In this document: piece after piece, positions 6,395 to 14,041 of the stretch | How positions within the stretch are numbered: the first letter of the stretch is position 1 | Layout: every line of letters begins with the position of its first letter | Assembly (NCBI GenBank): GCA_964625865.1 | Contig: CAZVEV010000123.1 | Span: 1-15,822 of the forward strand | Reading direction: 5' to 3' | Length of the DNA stretch: 15,822 bases | DNA from: CAZVEV01 sp964625865 | GTDB taxonomy: Bacteria > Planctomycetota > Phycisphaerae > SM23-33 | Made by a program: the position numbers and the translations under genes | The notes under the pieces: generated by a model | What the model was told of the DNA's origin: nothing | Databases searched by the model: none | Seen by the model: the letters and a program-made list of their open reading frames with translations, nothing else

Positions 6395-7678
6395 ATGGAA
6401 CAACCCAACGCAAGCCACACCGCCGGCGGACTTAACAGCCGGCGCCGCTTTCTCAAGGCGGCCTCCACGACGACAGCGGCCGCCATCGCCGCACCGTATG
6501 TACTGACCTCCGACGCCTTGGGCGCCCCGGACCGGGCGCCGGCGTCCGAGCGCATCGTCATGGGCGCCATCGGCGTCGGCGGGCGCGGCACGGGAAACAT
6601 GCGGAGTTTCCTCAACAGCAAGGACGTCCAGATGGTCGCTACCTGCGACGTCCGCAAGAAACACCGCGACGCGGCCAAGGGGTACGTCGACAGCAAGTAC
6701 GGAAACAAAGACTGCACGGCGTACAATGACTTCCGCGAGGTCCTCGTCCGCGACGACGTCGACGCGGTCTGCTGCGGCACGCCGGACCACTGGCACGCGA
6801 TTATCACGATCGAGGCGTGTCGGCACGGCAAGGACATGTACTGCGAGAAGCCCCTGACCCTCACGATCGCCGAAGGCCGCGCCATGGTCAACGCCGCCCG
6901 CCGCTACGGGCGCGTCGTCTCCGGCGGGTCACAGCGGGTGATCGGCAACTACGGCAGACTGGCCGTCGAGGCCCGCAGCGGGATCATCGGGAAGGTCACC
7001 GAGGCCTGGGCGAACCTGGGCGGCCCGTCGCGGCGATGCTACCTCGGCGAGCAGCCGATACCCGAGGGCTTCGACTGGGACCTGTGGCTGGGCCCGGCCC
7101 CGTGGGCGCCGTACCACGAGTACCGCTGCGGGCGGGCGTACGGGCTGAGCGGCAAGGGCTTCCGCACGTGGTACGACTACTCCGGCGGGATGATGACCGA
7201 CTGGGGCGGCCATACGTTCGGCGGGACGCTGTACGGCCTGGGCAAGCTGGAAGAAGGCCCGGTCGAGATCATCCCTCCGAGCAAGGACAACAAGCTGCTG
7301 ACGTATGTCTTCGCCGACGGCGTGCGGATGTATCACGGGGCGGGCCTGTTCGGCGGGGCGATCTGCTACAAGGGCACGCACGGGACGATCGGCAGCAGAG
7401 GCACGCAGGGCACGGGCGAGCGCAACAACCAGCCCATCGAGAACTACAAGGGCTCGGGCGGGATTTACGGCGACTTCATCCACTGCGTCAAGACGCGCCA
7501 GCGCCCCTTCCGCGACGTCGAGCGGTCGCACCGGACCGCCACGGTCTGCCACCTGGGCAACATCGCCTACGAACTGAAGCGCCCGCTGAAGTGGGACCCG
7601 ATCAAGGAAGTCTTCCCCGACGACGAAGAGGCCAACCGCATGGTCGACAGGCCCAAGCGCGGGCCTTGGACACTGTAA
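6395..7678 (+). CDS. Gfo/Idh-type oxidoreductase, Tat-exported
   Basis: A 427-residue NAD(P)-dependent oxidoreductase of the Gfo/Idh/MocA family. A twin-arginine signal, NSRRRFLKAASTTTAAA (14-30), is followed by the Rossmann turn GAIGVGGRGTGNM (58-70, missing the classic third glycine spacing but typical of this clade). CDVRKK, YNDFREVL, then DAVCCGTPDHWHA (123-135) and CEKPLT (150-155) complete the cofactor domain; the lysine of EKP is the usual active-site residue. The C-terminal sheet domain shows GGMMTDWGGHTFGGTLYGLG, a block seen in the exported planctomycete clade. Start ATG at 6395 has AAAGGAAG about 8 bases upstream. It is followed after 38 bp by the HEAT-repeat gene, probably co-transcribed. 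The likely role is oxidation or reduction of a sugar or inositol derivative; the substrate is not deducible. Confidence 0.9.
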   Translation: MEQPNASHTAGGLNSRRRFLKAASTTTAAAIAAPYVLTSDALGAPDRAPASERIVMGAIGVGGRGTGNMRSFLNSKDVQMVATCDVRKKHRDAAKGYVDSKYGNKDCTAYNDFREVLVRDDVDAVCCGTPDHWHAIITIEACRHGKDMYCEKPLTLTIAEGRAMVNAARRYGRVVSGGSQRVIGNYGRLAVEARSGIIGKVTEAWANLGGPSRRCYLGEQPIPEGFDWDLWLGPAPWAPYHEYRCGRAYGLSGKGFRTWYDYSGGMMTDWGGHTFGGTLYGLGKLEEGPVEIIPPSKDNKLLTYVFADGVRMYHGAGLFGGAICYKGTHGTIGSRGTQGTGERNNQPIENYKGSGGIYGDFIHCVKTRQRPFRDVERSHRTATVCHLGNIAYELKRPLKWDPIKEVFPDDEEANRMVDRPKRGPWTL

Positions 7679-7716
7679 CAGAGAACACTCCGACCGCCAG
7701 ACCGAAAGGCACACCG

Positions 7717-9774
7717 ATGAGAAACCGTACCTTCATGATGATCCTCGCCGGGGCGATCTTCGCCGCGGCCGCCGCCTGCCCCGCCGCGGCGCCGTCCGCC
7801 GCGGACCTGAACAAGGCCCTGGACGAACTGGCCAAGGCCGACTGGGGCAACATGCCCGCCTCGCTGAAAACCGTCGAGGACGCCATGGTCGCCGCTCCGA
7901 GCGACGCCGCCACGCAGAAGATCCTCCAGAAGCGTATGTGCACCATGCTGTCGTCCGACGCCAAGACCGGCATCAAGCAGTTCGTCCTGCGCAGGCTCAG
8001 CCTGATCGGCGATGCCGGAGCGATTCCCGCCATAGCCCCCCTGCTGACCGACAAGGACCTGTCGCACATGGCCCGCTACGCCCTGCAGCGCATCGGCGGC
8101 CCGGCGGCGACCAAGGCCATCCGCGGCGCCGTCGGCGGCGTCAAGGGGCGCCAGAAGGCGGGCATGATCAACTCGCTGGGCGAGATGGGCGACACGGGGG
8201 CCGTCGCGTCGCTGACGGGCCTGCTGAAGGACTCCGATCCGATGATCGCCGGCGCCGCGGCCTCGGCGCTGGGACGAATCGGTGGGACCGACGCAGCCAA
8301 GGCGCTCGGCGACTTCCACAAAGGCGCCCCCAAGAGCCTGGCCGTCGTAGCGGCCAACGCCTACCTGGACGTGGCAGCCAAGCTGCTGGCCGACGGCAAG
8401 GCCAAGGAGGCGGCCGCAATCTACAGGCAACTCGAGAACGACAAGCTGGCCGTCGTCCGCGTGGCTGCCGCCCGCGGCATGGTGGCGGCCAACCCCGCCG
8501 AGGCCATGCCCCGGCTGTTGAAGGCCCTGGACTCCAAGGACGTCGCCGTTCGCGGCTCGGCCGCCGAGATGATCGCCCAGGCCCCCGGGGCCGAAGCGAC
8601 CAAGGCGTTCGCTGCCGGACTGGGCAAGCTCAGCCCGGAAGGACAGATCGCCCTGATGCGGGCCCTGGCCACCAAGGGCGACCCGGCGGCCCGGCCTGAA
8701 GTGGCCAAGCTGCTGACCTGCCCCAACCCGGCCGTCTGCCTCGTTGCGATCGAGACCCTCGGGGCGGTCGGGTGTGCGGCAGACGTCAAGCCGCTGGCGG
8801 CCGTTGCAGCCGGCAAGGAGGCCAAGGCCGCCGACGCCGCACGTACGAGCCTGGCCCAGATGCCCGGCGAGGCCATTGACGAGGCGGTCGCCGCGGCCGT
8901 GCCCACGGTTAAGCCGCCCCTCCAGGCCGCGCTGCTGCAAGCGCTGGCCGCACGCCGGGCCAAGCAGACCGTCCCGGTCGCCATGAAGTGCACTGACTCC
9001 AGCGACGCCGGCGTCCGCATCGCCGCCTTCGACGCCCTGGGCGTGATGGCCGGCGCCGAATGCACCGCGGCGGTCGCCAAGAAGATGGTCGCGTCGGCCG
9101 ACGCCCGCCAGCGCGACGCGGCGAGCAAGGCCCTGTGCGCCATCTGCACCCGCGGGCGCGACGAATCGGCCCCGGCGGTGATGGCCGCGATGGGCGCCGC
9201 CGACGCGACGGCCAAGAAGGCCCTCCTCCGCGCCCTGCTGCACGCCGGCGGCGCCAAGGCGCTGGCCTGCGTCAAGGGCGTGGCCAACGGGTCCGACGAG
9301 GACCTGGCCAAGGAAGCCGTTCGCACGCTGAGCCAGTGGCGCGATCACAGCGCCGCCCCGATCCTGCTGGACCTGGGCAAGTCCTCAAAGAACCCGATCA
9401 TCAAGATCCTCGCCGTGCGCGGTGTGATGACGATGGCCGGTTCCATGAAGGATCAGACACAGGCCGTCCGCCTGCTGCAGGACGCCGAGAAGCTGATCAC
9501 GCGGCCCGAGGAGACCAAGCTGCTGCTCGGCACGTTGGGCAATATGCGATACATCAAGGCCCTGCCCGTGGTGGTGTCTTACCTGGGCAAGGCGTCGGTC
9601 AACACCGAGGCGGCGACCGCCGCGGTGAAACTCGGCCGCGAGATCGACCAGCGCAACAAGAACGTCCGCAAGGAAGTCATCGAGGCGATGAAGGAGGTCA
9701 TCGAGACCTGCAAGGACAAGCGCACGGTCAAGCAGGCCGACGCCGTCATCAAGAAGGCCCCGAGACGGCGCTAG
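7717..9774 (+). CDS. Secreted HEAT-repeat protein
   Basis: 685 residues from ATG at 7717, preceded by GAAAGGC. The frame is open far upstream (to 6817) but that part overlaps the oxidoreductase gene and lacks coding sense; the chosen start begins a Sec signal peptide (MRNRTFMMILAGAIFAAAAA). The rest is a long array of about 30-40-residue helical repeats of HEAT/PBS-lyase type. Visible examples are AIPAIAPLLTDKDLSHMARYAL (around 104-125), GAVASLTGLLKDSDPMIAGA with ALGRIGG (about 168-195), and PRLLKALDSKDVAVRGSAAE. The recurring Asp/Val and Ala-Leu pattern places hydrophobic helices back to back. Such solenoids bind proteins or glycans and are very common next to Gfo/Idh and other exported planctomycete genes. 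The C-terminus is Lys/Arg-rich. A scaffold or binding role is inferred; no catalytic motif is seen. Confidence 0.82.
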   Translation: MRNRTFMMILAGAIFAAAAACPAAAPSAADLNKALDELAKADWGNMPASLKTVEDAMVAAPSDAATQKILQKRMCTMLSSDAKTGIKQFVLRRLSLIGDAGAIPAIAPLLTDKDLSHMARYALQRIGGPAATKAIRGAVGGVKGRQKAGMINSLGEMGDTGAVASLTGLLKDSDPMIAGAAASALGRIGGTDAAKALGDFHKGAPKSLAVVAANAYLDVAAKLLADGKAKEAAAIYRQLENDKLAVVRVAAARGMVAANPAEAMPRLLKALDSKDVAVRGSAAEMIAQAPGAEATKAFAAGLGKLSPEGQIALMRALATKGDPAARPEVAKLLTCPNPAVCLVAIETLGAVGCAADVKPLAAVAAGKEAKAADAARTSLAQMPGEAIDEAVAAAVPTVKPPLQAALLQALAARRAKQTVPVAMKCTDSSDAGVRIAAFDALGVMAGAECTAAVAKKMVASADARQRDAASKALCAICTRGRDESAPAVMAAMGAADATAKKALLRALLHAGGAKALACVKGVANGSDEDLAKEAVRTLSQWRDHSAAPILLDLGKSSKNPIIKILAVRGVMTMAGSMKDQTQAVRLLQDAEKLITRPEETKLLLGTLGNMRYIKALPVVVSYLGKASVNTEAATAAVKLGREIDQRNKNVRKEVIEAMKEVIETCKDKRTVKQADAVIKKAPRRR

Positions 9775-9786
9775 CGCCGGACCCAC

Positions 9787-9870
9787 GGACCCCAAAAGGT
9801 CCCGGCCCCGGCCGGGGCCCCCTCACGAGTCAACCGGGTCGGCGGGCCCCTCAGTCCTGCCGGCCCGGTT
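9787..9870. terminator. Cluster of GC-rich stem-loops between convergent genes
   Basis: Between the HEAT-repeat stop (9774) and the M56 stop (9913) are three dyads. GGACC/GGTCC pairs at 9787-9791 and 9798-9802. A perfect 16-bp self-palindrome GGCCCCGGCCGGGGCC lies at 9804-9819. A 12-bp stem pairs 9832-9843 with 9859-9870 (one G-T pair) around a 15-base loop. There is no T-run, so these would act, if at all, as a two-way structural terminator for the convergent transcripts. Confidence 0.4.
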
Positions 9871-9912
9871 GCATTCTTGCCCGACCACTCGAATCACGAG
9901 TTCGTCCGGCGC

Positions 9913-12078
9913 CTACTCTCGCTCGCGCTCCATCCGTTCCAGGAGTCGGTGGGCCCGTTCCAGTTCCTCGCGGAGCCTGCGGATCTGCTCCTCGAGTTCG
10001 GCCATCCGACGGTCGCCGTCACGACGTTCACGCTCGTGCTCACCCTCCCGCCGGCGGTCAATTTCGCGACGCTCGCGCTCATGCTCGCCCTCGCGCCGAC
10101 GGTCACGCTCACGCTCTTCGTGCTCGCGTTCTCCTTCGCGCCGGCGGTCACGCTCACGCTCTTCGTGCTCACGTTCTCCTTCGNNNNNNNNNNNNNNNNN
10201 NNNNNNNNNNNNNNNNNNNNNNNNNNNNNNNNNNNNNNNNNNNNNNNNNNNNNNNNNNNNNNNNNNNNNNNNNNNNNNNNNNNGCCGGCGGTCACGCTCA
10301 CGCTCTTCGTGCTCACGTTCTCCTTCGTGCCGGCGGTCACGCTCACGCTCTTCGTGCTCACGTTCTTCTTCGCGTCGACGGTCGCCTTCGCGGCCCTCTC
10401 GCTCGTGCTCGCCTTCACGGCGACGATCACCGTCGCGTTCGTGCCGTCGATCGCGATGGCCTTCGTGCGGGCGGTCACCGTCGCGCCGGTCATGCCTGTG
10501 GTCACCCTCTCGGCGGCGACCGCCCTTCAGTTCGCCCGGCGGAATAATCCGGCCGGTCTTGCCGTCGAGGATGAACCGTCTCTTGCCGCTGGTCACCACG
10601 ACATACGGTCCATCGTACCTGACATTCGCGCTGACGCGGCCTTCGACACGCGTCAGACGAGTGACCCAGAGCTTCTTCTTGACCAGACTTCTCGCTTGCC
10701 CCTCTGCCACCAGCCACCCACCGGTAACCGTGGTCTTGCACACAACTCGGTCGGCGGCCCGGAACGCGTCCTCACGAGGGTCGCGACGTTCCCCGTCACG
10801 CTCTCTGTCACGCTCGCGACGGTGTTCACGTTCCCGTTCGTCGCGATGTTCGCGGTCTTCGCCGTGCTCGCGCCGACCGTCTTCATCCCTGCTGACGCGG
10901 CGCGGCTCTTCCTTTTCCTTCTCGCCATCGGCCGCCCTCACCAGCGGGGTCGCCACCAGCATCAGTGCCGCGGCCCCCGCGGCCGCCGCCAGGACCCATC
11001 GCGTCAAGCGCGCCATGCGCGGGTCATGCGAGTGCTCTGTGTTCACCATCATCTCGATTCTCCTTCTCAGGTGGCAGCCCATTGAGGGCAGCCCAACAGG
11101 GGTTGCGCCCCGGTCGTGACGAGCGATCTGCTCGGCCAGCCGGACCAACGTTCTCGCCATATCCATCGGCCGGGCACCGCTGTCCAGCGCGCGGTCGTCA
11201 GCCGTCAGTTCGCTCTCGATTCCCGCCCGGCGGGCCAGCCACCAGACCGGCGGGCACCACCACGCCAGGGCCGTCGCCGCCATCCCCAGCAGGTGCCACA
11301 ACGGGTCCCGCCCCGCCAAGTGCCCCAACTCGTGCGCCAGCGCTCCGCGCAGGGCGGGCCCGACGGCCGACGGCGAACCACTGGGCAGAACGATCACGGG
11401 ACGAACCACGCCCGCAGCGGCCGGCTGACCCAGGTCCGGCGCGACGTACACCGGGAAATCCGCCCCCAAGTCCATGCGCCGGGCCAACCGTTTCGTAAGC
11501 GAAGTCCACGCCGGCGACGCCGGCCGCCAGCCGCGACGCCACCACGCCAGACGCACCACGCGCCACACGAGCAGCAGCACAAGGGCCACGCTGCCGGTCA
11601 GCATGACCCGCGGCACGACGGGGCCCGACAGGAACGGCGCGGCTCGCCGTTCGGGCGGCGTCACGGGGGCAACAGGAGCCAGTTGTTCAACCGTCGGCGA
11701 GGCGGCCGGGGGCGGCGCGTGGACAGTTGGTCCGGCAGCGCGCACCCAGACGGGGCGTGCCGCATCCCGCCTGATCGGCCGCTGCATCTCGACATCCCGT
11801 TTGCTGTCATCTCGCATGGGCGCGGCCGACGACCGGTGCGCGTCAGCAACGTCCACGACAGGTGCCTCTATCGGACAATCCAGCAGCCCCGCCGACGGCT
11901 GCCACCACTGCACCGCCCCAACGCCGGCCAGCACAAGCGGCACGCCGCCTAGCGCAAGCCGACAAACGGTGCGTCGAAACACCGCCGGGCGTCGCCGCAG
12001 GGCCAGCACCATCGCCGCGCCCGCCGCCGCCCAGAGGGTCACGCCCCACACCGCGTTGATAGCCAGTTGCAGACTCAT
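9913..12078 (-). CDS. M56-family (BlaR1/MecR1-like) membrane metallopeptidase with Glu/Arg-rich repeat tail; contains assembly gap
   Basis: 721 codons if the 100 N are taken literally. Five hydrophobic helices are visible (about 8-27, 41-58, 157-178, 260-282, 360-380). Between the third and fourth lie the zinc motif HELGH (249-253), then ESELTADD (288-295) with the third ligand. This is the M56 core that in BlaR1/MecR1 cleaves the partner repressor. The fused penicillin-binding sensor of BlaR1 is absent. After the last helix come a charged segment (385-437), a small mixed domain of about 80 residues (438-520, with Cys447), then Glu/Arg/His-rich sequence with 15-residue repeats, and a leucine-rich coiled coil (692-721). 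The start ATG at 12078 overlaps the blaI-like stop as ATGA, so the two are translationally coupled. The signal sensed is unknown. Confidence 0.85.
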   Translation of the reverse strand: MSLQLAINAVWGVTLWAAAGAAMVLALRRRPAVFRRTVCRLALGGVPLVLAGVGAVQWWQPSAGLLDCPIEAPVVDVADAHRSSAAPMRDDSKRDVEMQRPIRRDAARPVWVRAAGPTVHAPPPAASPTVEQLAPVAPVTPPERRAAPFLSGPVVPRVMLTGSVALVLLLVWRVVRLAWWRRGWRPASPAWTSLTKRLARRMDLGADFPVYVAPDLGQPAAAGVVRPVIVLPSGSPSAVGPALRGALAHELGHLAGRDPLWHLLGMAATALAWWCPPVWWLARRAGIESELTADDRALDSGARPMDMARTLVRLAEQIARHDRGATPVGLPSMGCHLRRRIEMMVNTEHSHDPRMARLTRWVLAAAAGAAALMLVATPLVRAADGEKEKEEPRRVSRDEDGRREHGEDREHRDEREREHRRERDRERDGERRDPREDAFRAADRVVCKTTVTGGWLVAEGQARSLVKKKLWVTRLTRVEGRVSANVRYDGPYVVVTSGKRRFILDGKTGRIIPPGELKGGRRREGDHRHDRRDGDRPHEGHRDRRHERDGDRRREGEHEREGREGDRRREEEREHEERERDRRHEGEREHEERERDRRXXXXXXXXXXXXXXXXXXXXXXXXXXXXXXXXXXEGEREHEERERDRRREGEREHEERERDRRREGEHERERREIDRRREGEHERERRDGDRRMAELEEQIRRLREELERAHRLLERMERERE
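10095..10373 (-). repeat. 45-bp in-frame tandem repeat array (Glu/Arg-rich), interrupted by gap
   Basis: Units of 45 bp are clear at 10095-10139, 10140-10183 (running into the gap), 10284-10328 and 10329-10373. They are near-identical and encode EGEREHEERERDRRR or close variants on the minus strand. More diverged units continue on both sides, roughly 10014-10094 and 10374-10460. Since 45 is a multiple of 3, copy-number change never breaks the reading frame. The true copy number is hidden by the N run. Confidence 0.9.
10184..10283. other. Assembly gap of exactly 100 N
   Basis: The run of 100 N is a conventional placeholder length for a gap of unknown size. It falls within the 45-bp tandem repeat, where short-read assembly would collapse. 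The protein spanning it keeps frame on both sides, which fits a missing whole number of repeat units, but the true length is unknown. Confidence 0.97.
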
Positions 12079-12452
12079 CGGCGCTGCCCCTTGCTCTTGC
12101 GGAACACGTTCTGGATGGCCTTCAGGTCCGCCTTGGTCACGCGCGGTGTCCCCAGGAGATGGCACAGCAGCTTGTCGGTCCGCCCGCCGAACAGGCTGCC
12201 GACCAGCCTGTCCACGCTGGCCTCGGTGTACTGTTCCCGCGTGACGGCCGGCGTGTAGAGAAAAGCCTTGCCCACCACGTGGTGCGTCACCATGCCGCGC
12301 CGCTCCAGGGCCCGCATGGTTGTCAGCACGGTAGTGTAGGCGATCTTCCGGTCGGCGAGCATCTCCTCGTGGAGGTCGGCGACGGTGGCCTGTCCCCGCC
12401 GCCAGACGGCCTCCATCACCTGCAACTGCAAATCACCAAGCTGCTCGACCAT
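12075..12452 (-). CDS. blaI: BlaI/MecI/CopY-family transcriptional repressor
   Basis: 125 residues from ATG at 12452, which has GAGGA 8 bases upstream; the frame also allows a TTG at 12476 adding 8 residues, which is less likely. The N-terminal winged helix shows LGDLQLQVMEAVWRRGQATV, YTTVLTTMRALERRGMV and a wing HHVVGKAFLYTPAV, all diagnostic of the family. The C-terminal half (TREQYTEASVDRLVGSLFGG) is the dimerisation region where M56 partners usually cut. BlaI-type repressors sit on their own promoter until the coupled peptidase inactivates them. The neighbouring M56 gene overlaps by ATGA and an operator lies at the promoter, so auto-repression is expected. The family call is firm; beta-lactam induction is not implied, since the partner lacks that sensor. 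Confidence 0.9.
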   Translation of the reverse strand: MVEQLGDLQLQVMEAVWRRGQATVADLHEEMLADRKIAYTTVLTTMRALERRGMVTHHVVGKAFLYTPAVTREQYTEASVDRLVGSLFGGRTDKLLCHLLGTPRVTKADLKAIQNVFRKSKGQRR

Positions 12453-12481
12453 AGGTCTGTTCCTCGATATCGCCAATCTAC

Positions 12482-12505
12482 TATAGCCTACATATGTACC
12501 CTATA
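12482..12505. promoter_or_regulatory. BlaI/MecI-type operator
   Basis: A perfect core TACATATGTA (12489-12498) sits inside a 24-bp dyad with TATAG and CTATA outer arms (20 of 24 symmetric positions). TACA-N2-TGTA is the known core recognised by BlaI and MecI in Gram-positive bacteria. The site overlaps the -10 box (12503-12508) and the probable transcription start of the blaI-like gene, as expected for an auto-repressor. Confidence 0.75.
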
Positions 12506-12531
12506 ATAGGAACGCCACAACGTCGTGACAA
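12503..12531 (-). promoter_or_regulatory. Sigma70-type promoter of the blaI-M56 operon
   Basis: On the minus strand TTGTCA (12526-12531) and TATTAT (12503-12508) are 17 bases apart, each matching consensus at 5 of 6 positions. The operator overlaps the -10 and the start site. The leader to the ATG at 12452 would be about 45 bases. This is the best promoter in the window. Confidence 0.65.
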
Positions 12532-12607
12532 CCTCTTTCTCAACTATTTTTTCGCCGCGGCGATGTTCGGCCAAACGACCCGCCGCGACGGAAGCCACGA
12601 TCTCCGC

Positions 12608-12635
12608 TTGACAGGGCGGCGCCAGTTGGTAATCT
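12608..12635 (+). promoter_or_regulatory. Candidate purA promoter
   Basis: A perfect -35 TTGACA (12608-12613) is followed after 16 bases by TAATCT (12630-12635), a poor -10. It would give a leader of about 95 bases before the purA ATG. It is separate from the leftward blaI promoter, so BlaI need not control purA. Confidence 0.35.
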
Positions 12636-12736
12636 CAGGCGTTTGCGGCCAAGCCAGCGTAAGCGACAGCAGGGATGCGTCACGTGGCCTCCCGGTGTCG
12701 GTGGCTTTCGATAACACAGGAGTTTCGCGCGCAGCC

Positions 12737-14041
12737 ATGAATTGCAACAACATCACGGTCATAGGACTGCAGTGGGGTGACGAGGGTAAGGGCAAGGTCG
12801 TCGACGCCCTGGCCAGGACAAGCCGCTACGTTGCACGCTATTGCGGCGGGGCCAACGCCGGCCACACCGTCGTCACCGGGGGCGAGAAGTTCGCCCTCCA
12901 CCTGATTCCGTGCGGGATCCTGCACGAGGGCGTGGTCAACGTCGTGGGCAACGGGTTGGCGTTCGACCCGGCGGTGGCGGTTGAGGAGATCGACAACCTG
13001 CTTGCCCGGAACGTGAAGGCCGACGCGGACAATCTGCGGGTCTCTTCGTGCGCCCAGGTGGTGATGCCGTGGCACAAGCTGCAGGACACGCTGAGCGAGA
13101 AGAAGCTTGCCGACGCCAAGATCGGCACGACCGCGCGAGGCATCGGCCCGTGTTATTCCGACAAGGCCATTCGCTCGACGGCCGTCCGCGCAGGCGATCT
13201 GAAGGACCCGGAGGTCCTCGGCGAGAAGGTCAGGCGGATCGTCGCCCAGAAGAATGAGGTCTTCGCGGCCTTGTACGACGCCGAGCCGATGGACGCCGAA
13301 GCGATCCTCGCCGAGTACACCGAGTACGGGCGTCGGCTGGCGCCGATGATCCGCAACACCGGCGAGATGCTGCGTGCCGCGGCCCGCGAGGGTCAGCGCA
13401 CGCTCTTCGAGGGCGGCCAGGGCAGCATGCTGGACGTGGACCACGGCACGTATCCGTTCGTGACCAGTTCGTCGGTAACCGCCTGCGGCGTGCCGGCCGG
13501 CACGGGCGTGCCGCCCAGCGCGGTGGGCACGGTATTGGGGCTGATCAAGGCCTACACCACACGCGTGGGCGCAGGGCCCTTCCCCAGCGAGCAGGACAAC
13601 GAAACGGGCAACTATCTCCGCGAGAAGGGCAACGAGTACGGCACGACGACGGGCCGGCCCCGCCGGTGCGGCTGGTTCGACGCCTTTGCCGTCCGCTACG
13701 CCGCGGACCTCTCCGGCGTCAACGAGTTCGCCTTGAGCCTGCTCGACGTCCTGAGCGGGCTGAAAGAGATCAAGATCTGCACCGGCTATCGCGTCGGGGG
13801 CGAGGACCTGGGGAGCTTTGACCCGTCTGCAATGGGTGATGCGGAGTGCGTCTATGAAACGCTGGACGGCTGGGACGAAGACATCACCGCCTGCCAGTCC
13901 TACGCGGACTTGCCCGCGGCGGCCCGGCGCTACGTCGACCGCGTCGAGCAGCTTCTCGGTCGCCCGGTGGGCGTCATCAGCGTCGGGCCCGACCGCGAGC
14001 AGACGATCTTCCACAACACGGTCATCGAGGGCCTCAAGTGA
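12737..14041 (+). CDS. purA: Adenylosuccinate synthetase
   Basis: 434 residues, essentially the E. coli length. The enzyme joins IMP and aspartate using GTP to make adenylosuccinate, the first committed step to AMP, in the cytosol. The N-terminal QWGDEGKGKVVD (the P-loop with catalytic Asp and Lys) and NAGHTV (catalytic His) are intact. IGTTARGIGPCYSDK, FEGGQGSMLDVDHGTYPFVTSS and GTTTGRPRRCGWFDA follow in the standard order. The frame is open upstream to 12494, but ATG at 12737 begins the conserved domain. Its AGGAG (about 12718-12722) is 14 bases away, unusually far. The stop overlaps the GTG of uppS, so the two are probably co-translated. Confidence 0.97.
   Translation: MNCNNITVIGLQWGDEGKGKVVDALARTSRYVARYCGGANAGHTVVTGGEKFALHLIPCGILHEGVVNVVGNGLAFDPAVAVEEIDNLLARNVKADADNLRVSSCAQVVMPWHKLQDTLSEKKLADAKIGTTARGIGPCYSDKAIRSTAVRAGDLKDPEVLGEKVRRIVAQKNEVFAALYDAEPMDAEAILAEYTEYGRRLAPMIRNTGEMLRAAAREGQRTLFEGGQGSMLDVDHGTYPFVTSSSVTACGVPAGTGVPPSAVGTVLGLIKAYTTRVGAGPFPSEQDNETGNYLREKGNEYGTTTGRPRRCGWFDAFAVRYAADLSGVNEFALSLLDVLSGLKEIKICTGYRVGGEDLGSFDPSAMGDAECVYETLDGWDEDITACQSYADLPAAARRYVDRVEQLLGRPVGVISVGPDREQTIFHNTVIEGLK

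Noticed and set aside
6817..7716. Upstream extension of the HEAT-repeat frame
   Set aside because: It overlaps the oxidoreductase gene, is Arg-rich nonsense, and precedes a clear signal peptide with its own ribosome binding site at 7717.
9869..11119. Rightward Ser/Arg-rich open frames across the M56 gene, resembling SR-type proteins
   Set aside because: They are antisense translations of the Glu/Arg-rich repeat, where few stops can occur. The M56 frame has membrane helices, a zinc motif and a ribosomal coupling to blaI.
12494..12736. N-terminal extension of purA by 81 residues
   Set aside because: The extension would start inside the blaI operator and has no family similarity; the conserved protein begins at 12737.
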